This document shows, in pieces, positions 11,513-21,513 of a stretch of DNA of 64,000 bases. Location: assembly GCF_025766255.1 (NCBI RefSeq), contig NW_026516740.1, positions 154,269 to 218,268 on the forward strand. The letters are read 5' to 3'. This DNA comes from Zychaea mexicana. Taxonomy: Eukaryota > Mucoromycota > Mucoromycetes > Mucorales > Lichtheimiaceae. How positions within the stretch are numbered: position 1 is the first letter of the stretch; every line of letters starts with the position of its first letter. The position numbers were made by a program, and so were the translations under genes. The notes beneath the pieces were generated by a model that ran no database searches, was not told where the DNA came from, and saw only the letters and a list, made by a program, of their open reading frames with translations.

Positions 11513-11658
11513 CTTGACTTGTCTTCTTGTCCTTGTTAGATATCCGAGCGGGCAGGTAGTTCTTGTCCTTGTGATTGTTTCGTGGGAATGCCTTGAAGTA
11601 GGATGTTCTTGAGATCGTTATCCTTGGTAATTGTCTTGTTTTGTGCTTGTTATCCCTC

Positions 11659-11674
11659 TAGTGAGCACCAGATG
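11659..11674 (-). other. Candidate primer-binding site of B1
   Basis: Next to the LTR end (minus strand, after GTAACA and a few bases) is TGGTGCTCACTAG, which starts with the TGG expected for pairing to a tRNA CCA end. The 13-mer CTGGTGCTCACTA also occurs inside U5 of the LTR (5676-5688 in LTR copy 1). Confidence 0.5.
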
Positions 11675-12476
11675 TGTTACGGTGAATTTGGGGTATTCCA
11701 GGTAGTTGCGTAACGGTTTATGTGTATGTTTTGTAGTGAGCACCAGTAATAATATCGTTTATTACAGACGGGTTGTGAAGTGATATGAGTGTAAAGTAAG
11801 GTAAAAATGTGTATGGGTTGTATCCAAGGTTGTAAATAGTAGTGAGCTGTTGTCTTGATTAAGCTCAGTGAGTAGAAATGAGGATCAGGGATGTTACGTC
11901 TGTCCAAAATTAATGAGGAATAAGGATCAGGAATGTTACGTCTGTCCAAGTAAATGAGAAATAAGAGCAGGAATGTTACGTCTGGTCTTAATAGAAGAGT
12001 TTATTTAGCTTCAGTTAAGAGCAATAAACAATATGTAAGTTAAAACAAGCCGTGTTTAGGTCTTGAGTGATTGAAAACAACACTTGAAAAGTTAAGTCAA
12101 AAGTGGGAGGTAGAAATTCAATGTCTTTATTCAAATAAAAATGATGGGGTATTTATATCTTTCTGGTTATTTAATAATGTCTAAGATAATTCATGCTGCG
12201 GTTGCTGCGGTTGCTGCGCAACGCCAATGCTGCGGTAGTTGTTGTTACTGCGGATGCTGCGGTAATGCTCTTATTCAACAAGCTGTTCATCGAATCTTTA
12301 CAAGGTAAAGGGTTCGTTCTATTTATAGTTGTTCCTTTTGATAATTTGGGGGTGCAAGAGAGTTGTAGAGTTGCTGCGGTTGCTGCGGTAGTTACGTATT
12401 GTATTCTGATTGCCGCTTGGTGTGTGTTTCTTTTGTATGTTTGGTTTATCTGTTATGGGTGGTTCTCAGGGTAACA
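11675..12476 (-). repeat. LTR B copy 2 (802 bp)
   Basis: Minus-oriented LTR, nearly identical to copy 1 in length and sequence. It is both next to the B1 primer-binding side (11659-11674) and next to the B2 polypurine tract (12477 onward). One LTR serving two interiors is the footprint of the LTR-LTR inversion (or of a tandem array). Confidence 0.9.
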
Positions 12477-12936
12477 CACCTCCTCGGGCCCGGAAAAAGA
12501 TGGTCCCACATCGTTTAAATTGTTGTATAATGGATCGTAAAGTCGCTCTGTATGTGCGTCGGCGCTCCATCCGTTCGTATTTTTGTTGTAATTCTTTTGT
12601 AATGTTCCTTGGATCGTAAAGTCACGCTGTGTATATGTTGGTGCTCCATCCTTTTACTTGAATTGTCTCTTGGTGTCATTGGAATAGTTGTTGTGTGTTT
12701 GTATATGTGTATGACTAGTTTTCCCTTTTAATGCTGTAACCAATTTGAATATTTATTTGTGTATAAGATGTATATGTGTGTATGAGTGTGGTACAGTTGA
12801 TAGATAGATATGTGATATGTAATAAGAATGTTTTGTGGGAGTTTTTTGTGTTATATGATTTTTTTTTTTTTTTACATTTTTGTTTTTGTTTTTTTTTTTT
12901 TTTTGGGTTACAGCAAGGTTACTATTCCAGAGTCGT
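12477..12936 (-). other. B2 3' untranslated region and polypurine tract
   Basis: Non-coding. On the minus strand GGGCCCGAGGAGGTG abuts the LTR start TGTTACCC and is the likely polypurine tract. Two direct repeats of a roughly 90-bp block carrying 'gatcgtaaagtc' (about 12533 and 12614) lie just upstream. Long T tracts (about 12860-12903 on the plus strand) sit close to ORF3. Confidence 0.6.
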
Positions 12937-13509
12937 CTATTCAGACCCTTCTTGGCGATTGCCAAACATGAGGTGGCAACAATCTCGGCAGTATGTATTT
13001 GTGGGTATCCAAGTGAATGTATTTTGTAGGATAATATTCAGGACGATAGATCTCACTTGATCCTCTGTAAAATATGCCTGAGGCCGGACGCGGCACCTCG
13101 CTACAAGCCTATTTGTACGACCCACCAGTAGCATCAATCTTTCGTTGACATACTCTCTCATAGCCAAGAGCGTATTGGCTTCTGCAAGATGGCTTGTAAG
13201 CTCAGTATGAACGTGTGAGCTCTCTTGTACAAGGTTCGAGATCCTTTCGAACGCGCTTTCCATTGGTTGTGGTGTTGGTGTTGGTGTTGGTAATGTAGAC
13301 GTAGCCGATCGCTCGTCAATGTCCATGGGGTCAGTTCCATGGCTACTTATGCTCGGGTTTGGGCCCCATCCGCCTTCATTTATGTTTGGGATATACGTGG
13401 GCGGTGATCCCCATCCGTCCAGGTTGTGAAGGTCCGTTGTGGTTTCGTGTGCCCATGGGGCAGCAATGTTGATTCCCGTGTTGCTCTGGATAATGTTGTT
13501 GTTGTTCAT
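12937..13509 (-). CDS. B2 ORF3, conserved 190-aa protein of unknown function
   Basis: Extra ORF between integrase and the 3' LTR, where envelope-like or accessory ORFs occur in some gypsy elements. It has no signal peptide or membrane segment. It starts with an Asn-rich stretch, has a Pro/Thr-rich linker, a helical middle (AFERISNLVQESSHVHTELT) and a Cys/His-containing C-terminus (TYCRDCCHLMFGNRQEGSE). The B1 copy at 28209-28781 is also 190 aa and open, with changes concentrated in the N-terminal half and length changes only in multiples of three. The last 40 or so residues are identical. That pattern suggests a real, selected protein. I do not recognise the family. Confidence 0.7.
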   Translation of the reverse strand: MNNNNIIQSNTGINIAAPWAHETTTDLHNLDGWGSPPTYIPNINEGGWGPNPSISSHGTDPMDIDERSATSTLPTPTPTPQPMESAFERISNLVQESSHVHTELTSHLAEANTLLAMREYVNERLMLLVGRTNRLVARCRVRPQAYFTEDQVRSIVLNIILQNTFTWIPTNTYCRDCCHLMFGNRQEGSE

Positions 13510-13682
13510 ATTCGCAATATGGTAGTAGTTATTTTCTCTCCTTTTCCTTTTCTTTGTCTTCTCTTTTATATGTTTTTTTTTCTTTTACAGTCTTTTCTCT
13601 ATGTATTTTATAATATGTTCTTCTCGAAGTGTATAATTTTTTTTTTTATGCATTTGCACGTTTATATTTCAGAGTTATTGGT
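13510..13682 (-). other. Spacer between integrase and ORF3 in B2
   Basis: Short A/T-rich leader before ORF3 on the minus strand; no ORF or motif seen. The same spacer is at 28042-28208 in B1. Confidence 0.5.
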
Positions 13683-15194
13683 TTATGAACGTCCTCTGGT
13701 AGGTCGATAGCTACTATCTCTTTTCTTCTTTTTCTTTGTTTTTCTCCGATTTCCTGCATTTTTAGTCCTTCTCGATTTTCCTTGCTGCGGCATCGTCTGT
13801 GTTGTTTCGTCTTGGTCTGATTCTGATACATCTTCTTGTGGTGGTACTGCATCGACCTCGTCAGTAATGAGGTGCAGCGATGCCTGAGATATTGGGGCTC
13901 GGTACTCGGTATCAGGTAAGGTATAAGAGCGCAATCGGTTTCCATGGTAGGGGTTCGGTAAGAATCTTCCTTGCATCGTTTTTAATCGATAGGTACCGCG
14001 TTTGTTGACCTTGTGAATCAAGAATGGTCCTTCCCATAGATCTTCTAGGCGTCCTGCCCAATTTCCTTCCAAGTAATTTTGATATACTTGAACAGTATCT
14101 CCAATTTGGAAAGGGCGTTTCAGTTCCTTGCCTTACTGTAGTAATTTCTTATCGATTCTCCGTTTCTGTGCCGCTTGTGCACTTTTGATTGTATCAATCG
14201 CTTCTTCTCTTATTGTATTGAGTCTTGTGATATGTTCCTCAAATAAGTCGAGTATGATCGTATCTTCGTCGCGCTCATCATCCTCTTCCAGGAGATCTGC
14301 AATGTTTGTTTGTGGTTGCACGTGTCGGTCGAAAGGTGTATGTGGTTCTCGTCCGTAGATCAAGTAAAATGGAGATCTCTTCGTCGTTTCTTGTCGAATG
14401 CTGCGGTATGCGAATAGTAGTGCAGGTAGGTACATTGGCCAGTTCTTCTTTTCTTCTTTATTGAGTCTTTTCAACATGACTCCGACCGTTCGATTAAATC
14501 GTTCGACTAGTCCATTCGCTTGTGGATGATATGGTGATGTGAGTCGATGTTCGATGCCGTATTGCTTGCAGACGGCATTTACAAGGTTGTTTTAGATAGG
14601 TAAGCCGTTGTCTGAGCACAAAACACGTGGGCAGCCATGTATAGTAATGACATATTCGTAAACAAACTGAGAAACTTCTGCTGCATTTGCCACTTGTAAG
14701 GCACGTGCTTCGACATATTTGCTGAAAGAACAAATAGCTACAATGATATAGCGATGTAGGCTCTGGGCTGTTGGTAGATGTTTGATATCGATATGCACGT
14801 TCTCAAACGGAATGTTCGAAACCGGAATCGGGTATAGTGTTTCTTGGTTGTTGGGTTTCTTGTGTTGGTGACACCGGTCGCATTGTGCGATGAATTGTTT
14901 TACGTCTTGCGCCATTCCTCGCCAGTAGTATTTTGTTTTTAGCTTGAATAGTGTATTTTGGAATGCAAAATGTCCCCCAAGAGGATGTTTGTGTACCATC
15001 CAGATTGCATCTTTGATCTCGCTCCTCTGTAGGATCATTTTTGGCGTGGATCCTTTGCGGTAGAGTTTTCCATTTATAACGATATAGTGTTCGTTTTGAG
15101 TGCGAATTGTTTTCCGTAGTTCCTTGCTACTAGTTGGTGGGTATTCGAGTGTTTCAAGATAATACTTGAGTCCGTTGTATATGTTGTTATCCAT
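13683..15194 (-). pseudogene. B2 integrase as a separate ORF (two nonsense codons)
   Basis: Ty3/gypsy integrase, one frame from ATG at 15194 (MDNNIYNGLKYY) to the stop at 13683, about 500 aa. N-terminal HHCC zinc site (HKHPLGGHFAF then CDRCHQHKK). The DDE core has D in VHIDIKHLP, D in VLCSDNG and E in GLVERFNR. A GPY/F-type C-terminal module (WEGPFLIHKV...GTYRLKT) is followed by a basic tail; there is no chromodomain. TAA at 14592-14594 and 14133-14135 both correspond to CAA in the B1 copy. It is separated from the RT-RNase H ORF by about 250 nt with stops, and the same is true in B1. Confidence 0.85.
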
Positions 15195-15451
15195 TGTGAT
15201 TTTGGTTGTGACACAGTAGATGTAGTTGTATGTCGTCGAGTAATTTGAGAATGTTTCAAAATAAGCTTTGTGCGGGGTGATGTTGTAATAGTGTTGTGAT
15301 CGACGTTGGTATGTTGCTATCAGTGTTGTTTCGTGATGTGTTGATAATCAGTTTGTGATCGGCGTCCGGTTGGCTTTGTGGTACGTTGATTGATTGTGTT
15401 CAGTGTTTCAAGTGTTATGCAGTTGTTGTGGTCTGGAATCTTTAGATTTTT
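15195..15451 (-). other. Non-coding linker between RT-RNase H and integrase ORFs (B2)
   Basis: About 250 nt with stops, conserved in the B1 copy (26287-26533). No clear GT-AG pair joins the flanking frames cleanly, so an intron is not demonstrated. It may allow separate expression of integrase. Confidence 0.5.
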
Positions 15452-18400
15452 CGCGGCGTTTGGAATGTCCTGTGTTGGTGACTTCGGTTATTTTTGGTGT
15501 ATTCTCGTCTTGCTGTATTGTTCGTCAGTCGTCGTCTTTTCTTCTTGTTTTTTCTCCAGTTCAACGTCTTCGAAATTTCCGCATTTGAATCGTAGGCAAC
15601 GGTCGAATTTGCTGTTCGTGGTTTCTCCAAATCCTGGTAGTCTGCTGAGGAAGTCAACGTTTCGGTTTTGGTGGGCGCTCTTGTAATGTACGTCGAATTC
15701 GTATTCACTCAGTGTCTCAATCCACCTGGCCATTATGCCTGTTGGTTCTTTCTGGTTTAATATTCCACGTAGTGCGCTGTGGTCACAATATACGTCGAAT
15801 TTGTTCAGCAAGAATGGTTTTAAGAGTCTTGCACTCCAGACAAGACATGCCGTCTCTAATCGGGAACTGCTATAGTTCTTTTCTCCTTTTGTGGTGACGC
15901 GTGAGTGGTAAGATATTACTCTCTCTTTTCCTTGGTCGTCCTTTTGCATTAATGCTGCTCCAAATGCTTCTTTTGATGCATCTACTCTCAGTATGAAAGG
16001 TTTATGGAAATCCGGTCGTGCTAGGATGGGTGGAGAAATAAGAGTTTCTTTCAGTTTATTAAAAGCTTTGGTTTCCTCTTCTCCCCATGGCTTGGCATCT
16101 TGCTTGGTCTGGTTATATAGTACTCGTGCTATCGCACTGAACCGCGGTATCCAGTTTCGGTACCATGACATACAGCCTAAAAAGGACTTCAGCTGTGTCA
16201 CAGTTTTCGGTATTGGTAATTCTCGAATTTTCTTGGTGCGTGCTTCATCTACGCAAATTCCTTCTCCAGTGATGATGTGTCCAAGGAATGAAATATCAGT
16301 TTTGAAAAACCAACATTTTTTAACTCCAAGTTTTAGTCCAGCATTTCGTAAACATTCAAATACTCGGCGAAGGTGTTCAAGATGGTCCTCAGTTGTTTTT
16401 GAATGCACGTTCAAGTCATCCAGGTATCGACAAAGTATGTCTTCTTCTTTTTGGAATGTTAGTCGTACTAGGGTTACGAAAACAGATGGTGCGGCGTGGT
16501 ATCCTTGTGGTAGTCGGTTGAACTCATATGCTCCAAATTTTGTAGAGAAAGCCGTTAGCGGTTTGCTTTGTTCGGCGAGTTTTACTTGGAAGTATCCATC
16601 CTTTAAGTCAAGGCTTGAAAAAATCCGGGATTGTCCTACAGCTTGTATTTCCTGCCAAAAGTTGTCTACGTATGTCGCCGGTCGTATGGATGATTTATTC
16701 AACCCTCGCATGTCGGCAATGAATCTGTATGACTTGTTGTCCTTTTTCTTGATGAGCATGACTGGTGCGGCCCAAGGTGAGTTGGATGGTCGTATTATTC
16801 CGAGGCGGCAGTATCGATCGAGTTCCTTTTTCAGTGCAGCAGCTTCTACAGGTGCTAATCTGTAGGGTTTGGAGGCTACTGGTATCGCGTCCTTCTTTAG
16901 AGTGATTTTATGTTCCAATAGGTCGGTACATCCAAGATCGTCGTCTGTCCAGGCAAAGCAGTCTTGATATTGTCGTACGAGTTCGAGAAAGGCTTTTCGT
17001 AGCTTGCCATCGTGGTCATCAGGGATGTCAGGTATGTTGAGTAACTTTAATTGTTCTTCGTTAACGGGGTCGGTGTTGGAATATCTTTGTTGGATTCGGT
17101 TCGGTTCACCATTGGTGTTTCTATTCCGGGGTCTGCATTGTCTTGTATTTCATGAAAGGTGCCAATAAAGCTCGGTGGTGAAATAATCAATTGTGAAGGC
17201 AGATTATTTTTGATCGTGATGGTGAAGGTTGTGGCTCCTTGTTCTATGTCTGGGCAGAAGTATTCATGTCTTGTTTCTGCAGGGTGGACTCCTTGTTCTG
17301 GTACAAAATATAGTGGTTTCGTTGTGGGTCTGAGAAATCTACCGTGCACTTGAGTGGTAAAATCGGCGGGTATAGTAATGTTCTCTTTCGACCAAACTTC
17401 TATGGTGTTATTCGGCTCGATGTTCCTGGTCTCCAGTAGTGTAGGTGATTGTGCACCGTGATCCAAGAAGAATAACTCTTCCTCGTATCGGGTTCCTTGT
17501 CGTTGTAGTGTTGGATACGGATATTGCAGGTTGATATCGTAACCATATATCTCTTCATTGTTCAAGTCTTCAGAGTATACGCTATCGGAGTCATCGTCTC
17601 GTATATAATGTTGCTCCATGTAGTCTCCTAGTAAGAATCCACTTGGGATATCTACTTCGCAGAATGAAAAGTTTTCCAGGGTGATCGTGCAGTCTGTGGT
17701 TCCGGCTCGTATGCTAGGATAATTGGTTGCTTCAATGGGTGCAGTCGCTGATATTTGCGGATAGAAGTTTACATCTGCAAGATTGTGCGAGGTAATTTCC
17801 CATAGAAATATGCTTTTCCCTTTGGTGGTATTGTGAATCCCTCGGCTGTTTCGACTTCAAAACAGGGTGATCCATCGGCAGCTGTCCATTCCTTGACATT
17901 TGGTTTGTAACGTTGGCGGTCATCGTTTAGAAAGAATTCTGCATGTTTTGTTTGTTCGATCTCCTCTTCTCCCGAGGATTCTTCATCATCACTTTCTTCT
18001 GATGAGGTTGATTCGTCGTTTCACTACTGGAGTATTCGTAATTGCTGTCGTCGCTTTCGGTTTCAGATTCTTCTTCCATGTCGGATTCGTCGGATTCTTC
18101 GTATAATGTTATACGCGGTTCTTGGTAACGTTGTGTCTTCTTGCTGGGCATTTCTCGAACGTATGTAAGTGGTGCACAGGATTGCTGTCCCTTATAGTTG
18201 ACGGTGATGGTTGCATCCTCAAAATTTATCTTTGCTTTTACAAGATCCAAGAAGTTTGTTCCAATAATGAGTGATACTGGGCAATTACCTAATACTTCGA
18301 CTGTAATAGGCACTTCAAGGAAATTGCCAACTTGAATTTTGAAGTCTCGAATTACTCCTTGGGAGGCTTGAAACTTCCCGTTGCCCAAAGTAACACTGTG

Positions 18401-19317
18401 TTTGACGGTCCATCAATCTTTAGACTTAATGTGTCCGCAAGCATTCTTGATATGCAGGTTTTGGCTGCTCCTGTATCAATAAGTGTTTCAACTGGATGTC
18501 CTTTCAGATGAAAATTTGTGTATGCTGCAGTTGAGTCTAGATTTGGCTTCAGTTCCAATATGTTTAGAGATTTATCTTTTCTTCTGCGTACAGCAGTGAA
18601 GCTATGTAGGTCTCGTCTAAATTTAGGACAAGCCTTGATAAGTTCTCCGATTTTTATTTGGGCTGTTATGTTGGATACATCTTCTACAATATCGTAGTCG
18701 ATAATTGGTTTCGTTCTAGGCGCGCGTCGTGGCTTTGGTTTTCTTGCTTCGTCGATGTTGTTCTTCCGTATAGGTTCCTTTCCTTTGTTCGGGGATCTGT
18801 CTATTTCCATCGGTCGTTCAACTGGTCGATCCGTCATCGTTTGGTCATTCCTAGTAGTATCCATTGGTGTAGCCATCTCTCTTGGTATAGCCTGTGATTG
18901 ATTCGTCGGCTCATTGGTTCTTGAAGATGATGGTCGTTTGTTGACTTCCTGTTCCTGGAATTGTACTCGTCGTTGTCGTTTCTTTGCTGGATCGGGTTTG
19001 TCTGCGTGTACAATTTTGTTGACTTTTGATCCTGATCTCAGGCTCATACTTCGTCGTTTTTCAGTGTTTTCTAAGCTCAAGGGTCGCTTTTGTACAGTGT
19101 ATAAGTCTTGAGCGTTGTTATATTCTCGATGTTGCAGATCGGATTTGCTTTTGCTTTTGGTTGTTTTTCGGTTCCTTGCGGGTTTGTTATAGTTGGTGGG
19201 GGCGTTCAGTTGACCGCGTCTCTCATGAGCAACTGGCCCTAGTAGTTTTTTGGCTTGTTGTATCCTTGAGATTCTTCGTAATACTGGTCGTCGTAGTATT
19301 CTTCTTCTGAATGCCAA
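15452..19317 (-). pseudogene. B2 pol: protease, linker domain, RT, RNase H (four 1-bp deletions)
   Basis: Pol frame of B2, entered by -1 shift from gag at 19245-19251. Protease motif LIDTGAAKTCIS, then an acidic Ser/Glu-rich linker, a roughly 250-residue segment upstream of RT, then RT (FIADMRGLNKSS, active site YLDD near 16417-16428, FLGHIITGEGI) and RNase H (LRVDASKEAFGAALMQ). Comparison with B1 shows single-base deletions near 18390, 18024, 17065 and 15505 that break the frame; the rest is open. B1 indicates that the intact pol ORF would end GHSKRREQI before the linker. B1 has lost 153 bp of RT (B2 16021-16173) that B2 keeps. Confidence 0.88.
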
Positions 19318-20510
19318 TAATCGTCAACATCGTCGTAGTAGTCCTCTTGGTATCGATCTTCTAAATGTGCGAAATTGCTGTACACATTGGGTCGGCTATT
19401 ACTGTTCGGTCGATCTTCTTTTGGTGTTCTCATGGCAGGTTCCTCGTTCTGGTTGGGTCTTCCGTTCGACTGCCTTTGATCGTGGTCCTTTTGTTGTTGT
19501 GGACGTCCGTTGTTATGGCTTTGTGGCTGTTGATATTGTCGCTGGTTGTTGTTGTAGTAAGGTCGGCGGTCTTGATATGGGCGTTGTCTTTCATTCCCAT
19601 TTTGCTGGTCATTGTAGTTTTGTCGTCGACCTGGTTGGTAAGGGTATCGTCTTTCTTGACTTCGAGGTGGATAGCTTGGTCTTCGTGCATTGTAGTTGGC
19701 ATTGTTTTGCTGAACCATGTTGCTTCTTTGTTGTGATCTGAAGGCAATTCGCGCTGCTGTTGCAGGGGAGTATCCTGCCTCAACCAGTTGTTCGATCTTT
19801 TCATCTAAGATTTGATCTTCTTCCGTGTCTAGTTGGTTGTGGGGTTCACCCATTACGGCGAGCGTCTGGCCGTCTCTTCGTCTTTGGTTTACTCTGCGAA
19901 TGCTTCCGTTGTCTCTTTCAGCATTCCAGTATCCTTCAGCGTATTGAAGTACCAATTCGTGCGTCAATGCGCAGCTTCTAATGCAATGCTTTCTGATCTC
20001 GGGTAGTAATCCAGCTTTGAATCGAGATTGTACTTGGCTTGCTTCCGTGATGCCTGCTTCATGAGCTGCTTCACGTAGTCTTCCGAGGAAAGATCTGGGG
20101 CTTTCATCGATCTTCTGCATTATGGTGTAGAAGTGTTCGCGGAATCGTTGGATGTCATATTCAGTTACGTAGTTGTCTTCGAGCAAATCTAATGCTGCTG
20201 TAACTGTGACGGGGGAGTTGTTCTCATCTCTTTCTTCCTGTAATTCAGGCAAGACTTGAGTTTGATAATAGGTTAAAGCCGGTCCTTGCAATACTCCTTG
20301 CAAAATTTCTAGTCGTCTTGTCTCCGATTGAGCGCCTGTGACGAGTATGTAAGAAGTAAACGCACGACGAAATGTGCGGAAACTCTCATGCTCGAATCCA
20401 CTGTAAGTCAGCCAATGAGGGGGCATGGAAGAGCGTGTGCTGTCGTCCAACAGAGTAAGTTCGTCTCGCACGTTGTTTGTTTGGAAAGCTCCTGGCATGT
20501 ATTTTTGCAT
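19239..20510 (-). CDS. B2 gag, intact 423 aa
   Basis: Intact copy of the B capsid protein from ATG 20510 to TAG 19239. It starts MQKYMPGAFQTNNVRDEL. A retrotransposon-gag-like helical region spans about residues 60-190. The C-terminal third is a low-complexity Arg/Gln/Asn/Tyr/Pro tail with repeated RRPYYNNN-like segments, followed by acidic YYDDVDDYW-type residues. No CCHC knuckle. The last codons contain the A AAA AAC heptamer for -1 frameshifting into pol. It is the best reference for this family here. Confidence 0.88.
   Translation of the reverse strand: MQKYMPGAFQTNNVRDELTLLDDSTRSSMPPHWLTYSGFEHESFRTFRRAFTSYILVTGAQSETRRLEILQGVLQGPALTYYQTQVLPELQEERDENNSPVTVTAALDLLEDNYVTEYDIQRFREHFYTIMQKIDESPRSFLGRLREAAHEAGITEASQVQSRFKAGLLPEIRKHCIRSCALTHELVLQYAEGYWNAERDNGSIRRVNQRRRDGQTLAVMGEPHNQLDTEEDQILDEKIEQLVEAGYSPATAARIAFRSQQRSNMVQQNNANYNARRPSYPPRSQERRYPYQPGRRQNYNDQQNGNERQRPYQDRRPYYNNNQRQYQQPQSHNNGRPQQQKDHDQRQSNGRPNQNEEPAMRTPKEDRPNSNSRPNVYSNFAHLEDRYQEDYYDDVDDYWHSEEEYYDDQYYEESQGYNKPKNY
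19245..19251 (-). other. -1 ribosomal frameshift heptamer A AAA AAC (B2)
   Basis: Same phasing as in B1: CCA AAA AAC TAC TAG in the gag frame, two codons before the stop. The pol frame overlaps gag by 79 nt and lies in -1. Confidence 0.8.
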
Positions 20511-20672
20511 CTTGACTTGTCTTCTTGTCTTTGATAGATATCCGATCGGGCAGGTAGTTCTTGTCCTTGTGATTGTTTCGTGGGAATGCCTTGAAGTAGG
20601 ATGTTCTTGAGATCGTTATCCTTGGTAATTATCTCGTTTTGTGCTTGTTATCCCTCTAGTGAGCACCAGATG

Positions 20673-21513
20673 TGTTACGGTGAATTTGGGGTATTCCAGG
20701 TAGTTGCGTAACGGTTTATGTGTATGTTTTGTAGTGAGCACCAGTAATAATATCGTTTATTACAGACGGGTTGTGAAGTGATATGAGTGTAAAGTAAGGT
20801 AAAAATGTGTATGGGTTGTATCCAAGGTTGTAAATAGTAGTGAGCTGTTGTCTTGATTAAGCTCAGTGAGTAGAAATGAGGATCAGGGATGTTACGTCTG
20901 TCCAAAATTAATGAGGAATAAGGATCAGGAATGTTACGTCTGTCCAAGTAAATGAGAAATAAGAGCAGGAATGTTACGTCTGGTCTTAATAGAAGAGTTT
21001 ATTTAGCTTCAGTTAAGAGCAATAAACAATATGTAAGTTAAAACAAGCCGTGTTTAGGTCTTGAGTGATTGAAAACAACACTTGAAAAGTTAAGTCAAAA
21101 GTGGGAGGTAGAAATTCAATGTCTTTATTCAAATAAAAATGATGGGGTATTTATATCTTTCTGGTTATTTAATAATGTCTAAGATAATTCATGCTGCGGT
21201 TGCTGCGGTTGCTGCGGTAACTTGCTGTTACTGCGGATGCTGCGGTAGTTGTTGTTACTGCGGATGCTGCGGTAGTTGTTGTTACTGCGGATGCTGCGGT
21301 AATGCTCTTATTCAACAAGCTGTTCATCGAATCTTTACAAGGTAAAGGGTTCGTTCTATTTATAGTTGTTCCTTTTGATAATTTGGGGGTGCAAGAGAGT
21401 TGTAGAGTTGCTGCGGTTGCTGCGGTAGTTACGTATTGTATTCTGATTGCCGCTTGGTGTGTGTTTCTTTTGTATGTTTGGTTTATCTGTTATGGGTGGT
21501 TCTCGGGGTAACA
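20673..21513 (-). repeat. LTR B copy 3 (841 bp) with expanded microsatellite
   Basis: Minus-oriented LTR with the same ends as the other B LTRs. It is longer because of extra TTACTGCGGATGCTGCGG-type units at about 21192-21300. The inner side has the B2 primer-binding site; the outer side (21514-21517) is ATAC, the GTAT duplication in element A. Confidence 0.9.

Larger units (their letters stand above)
11675..21513 (-). mobile_element. Ty3/gypsy element B2, full length (9.84 kb)
   Basis: LTR (20673-21513), gag, -1 frameshift, PR-RT-RNase H, separate integrase, ORF3, polypurine tract and LTR (11675-12476), all on the minus strand. Gag and ORF3 are intact; pol has four single-base deletions and integrase two nonsense codons. 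The GTAT duplication on its right side (ATAC at 21514-21517) finds its partner at 5748-5751 next to LTR copy 1. Confidence 0.85.

Noticed and set aside
11675..12476. Simple tandem B1-B2 array as the only explanation of the shared LTR
   Set aside because: A tandem alone does not explain the opposite strands of the A and B1 halves; an inversion is needed in either case.
15993..16865. 290-codon plus-strand frame
   Set aside because: Antisense to B2 reverse transcriptase; the matching antisense frame in B1 is only a mirror of the same sequence.
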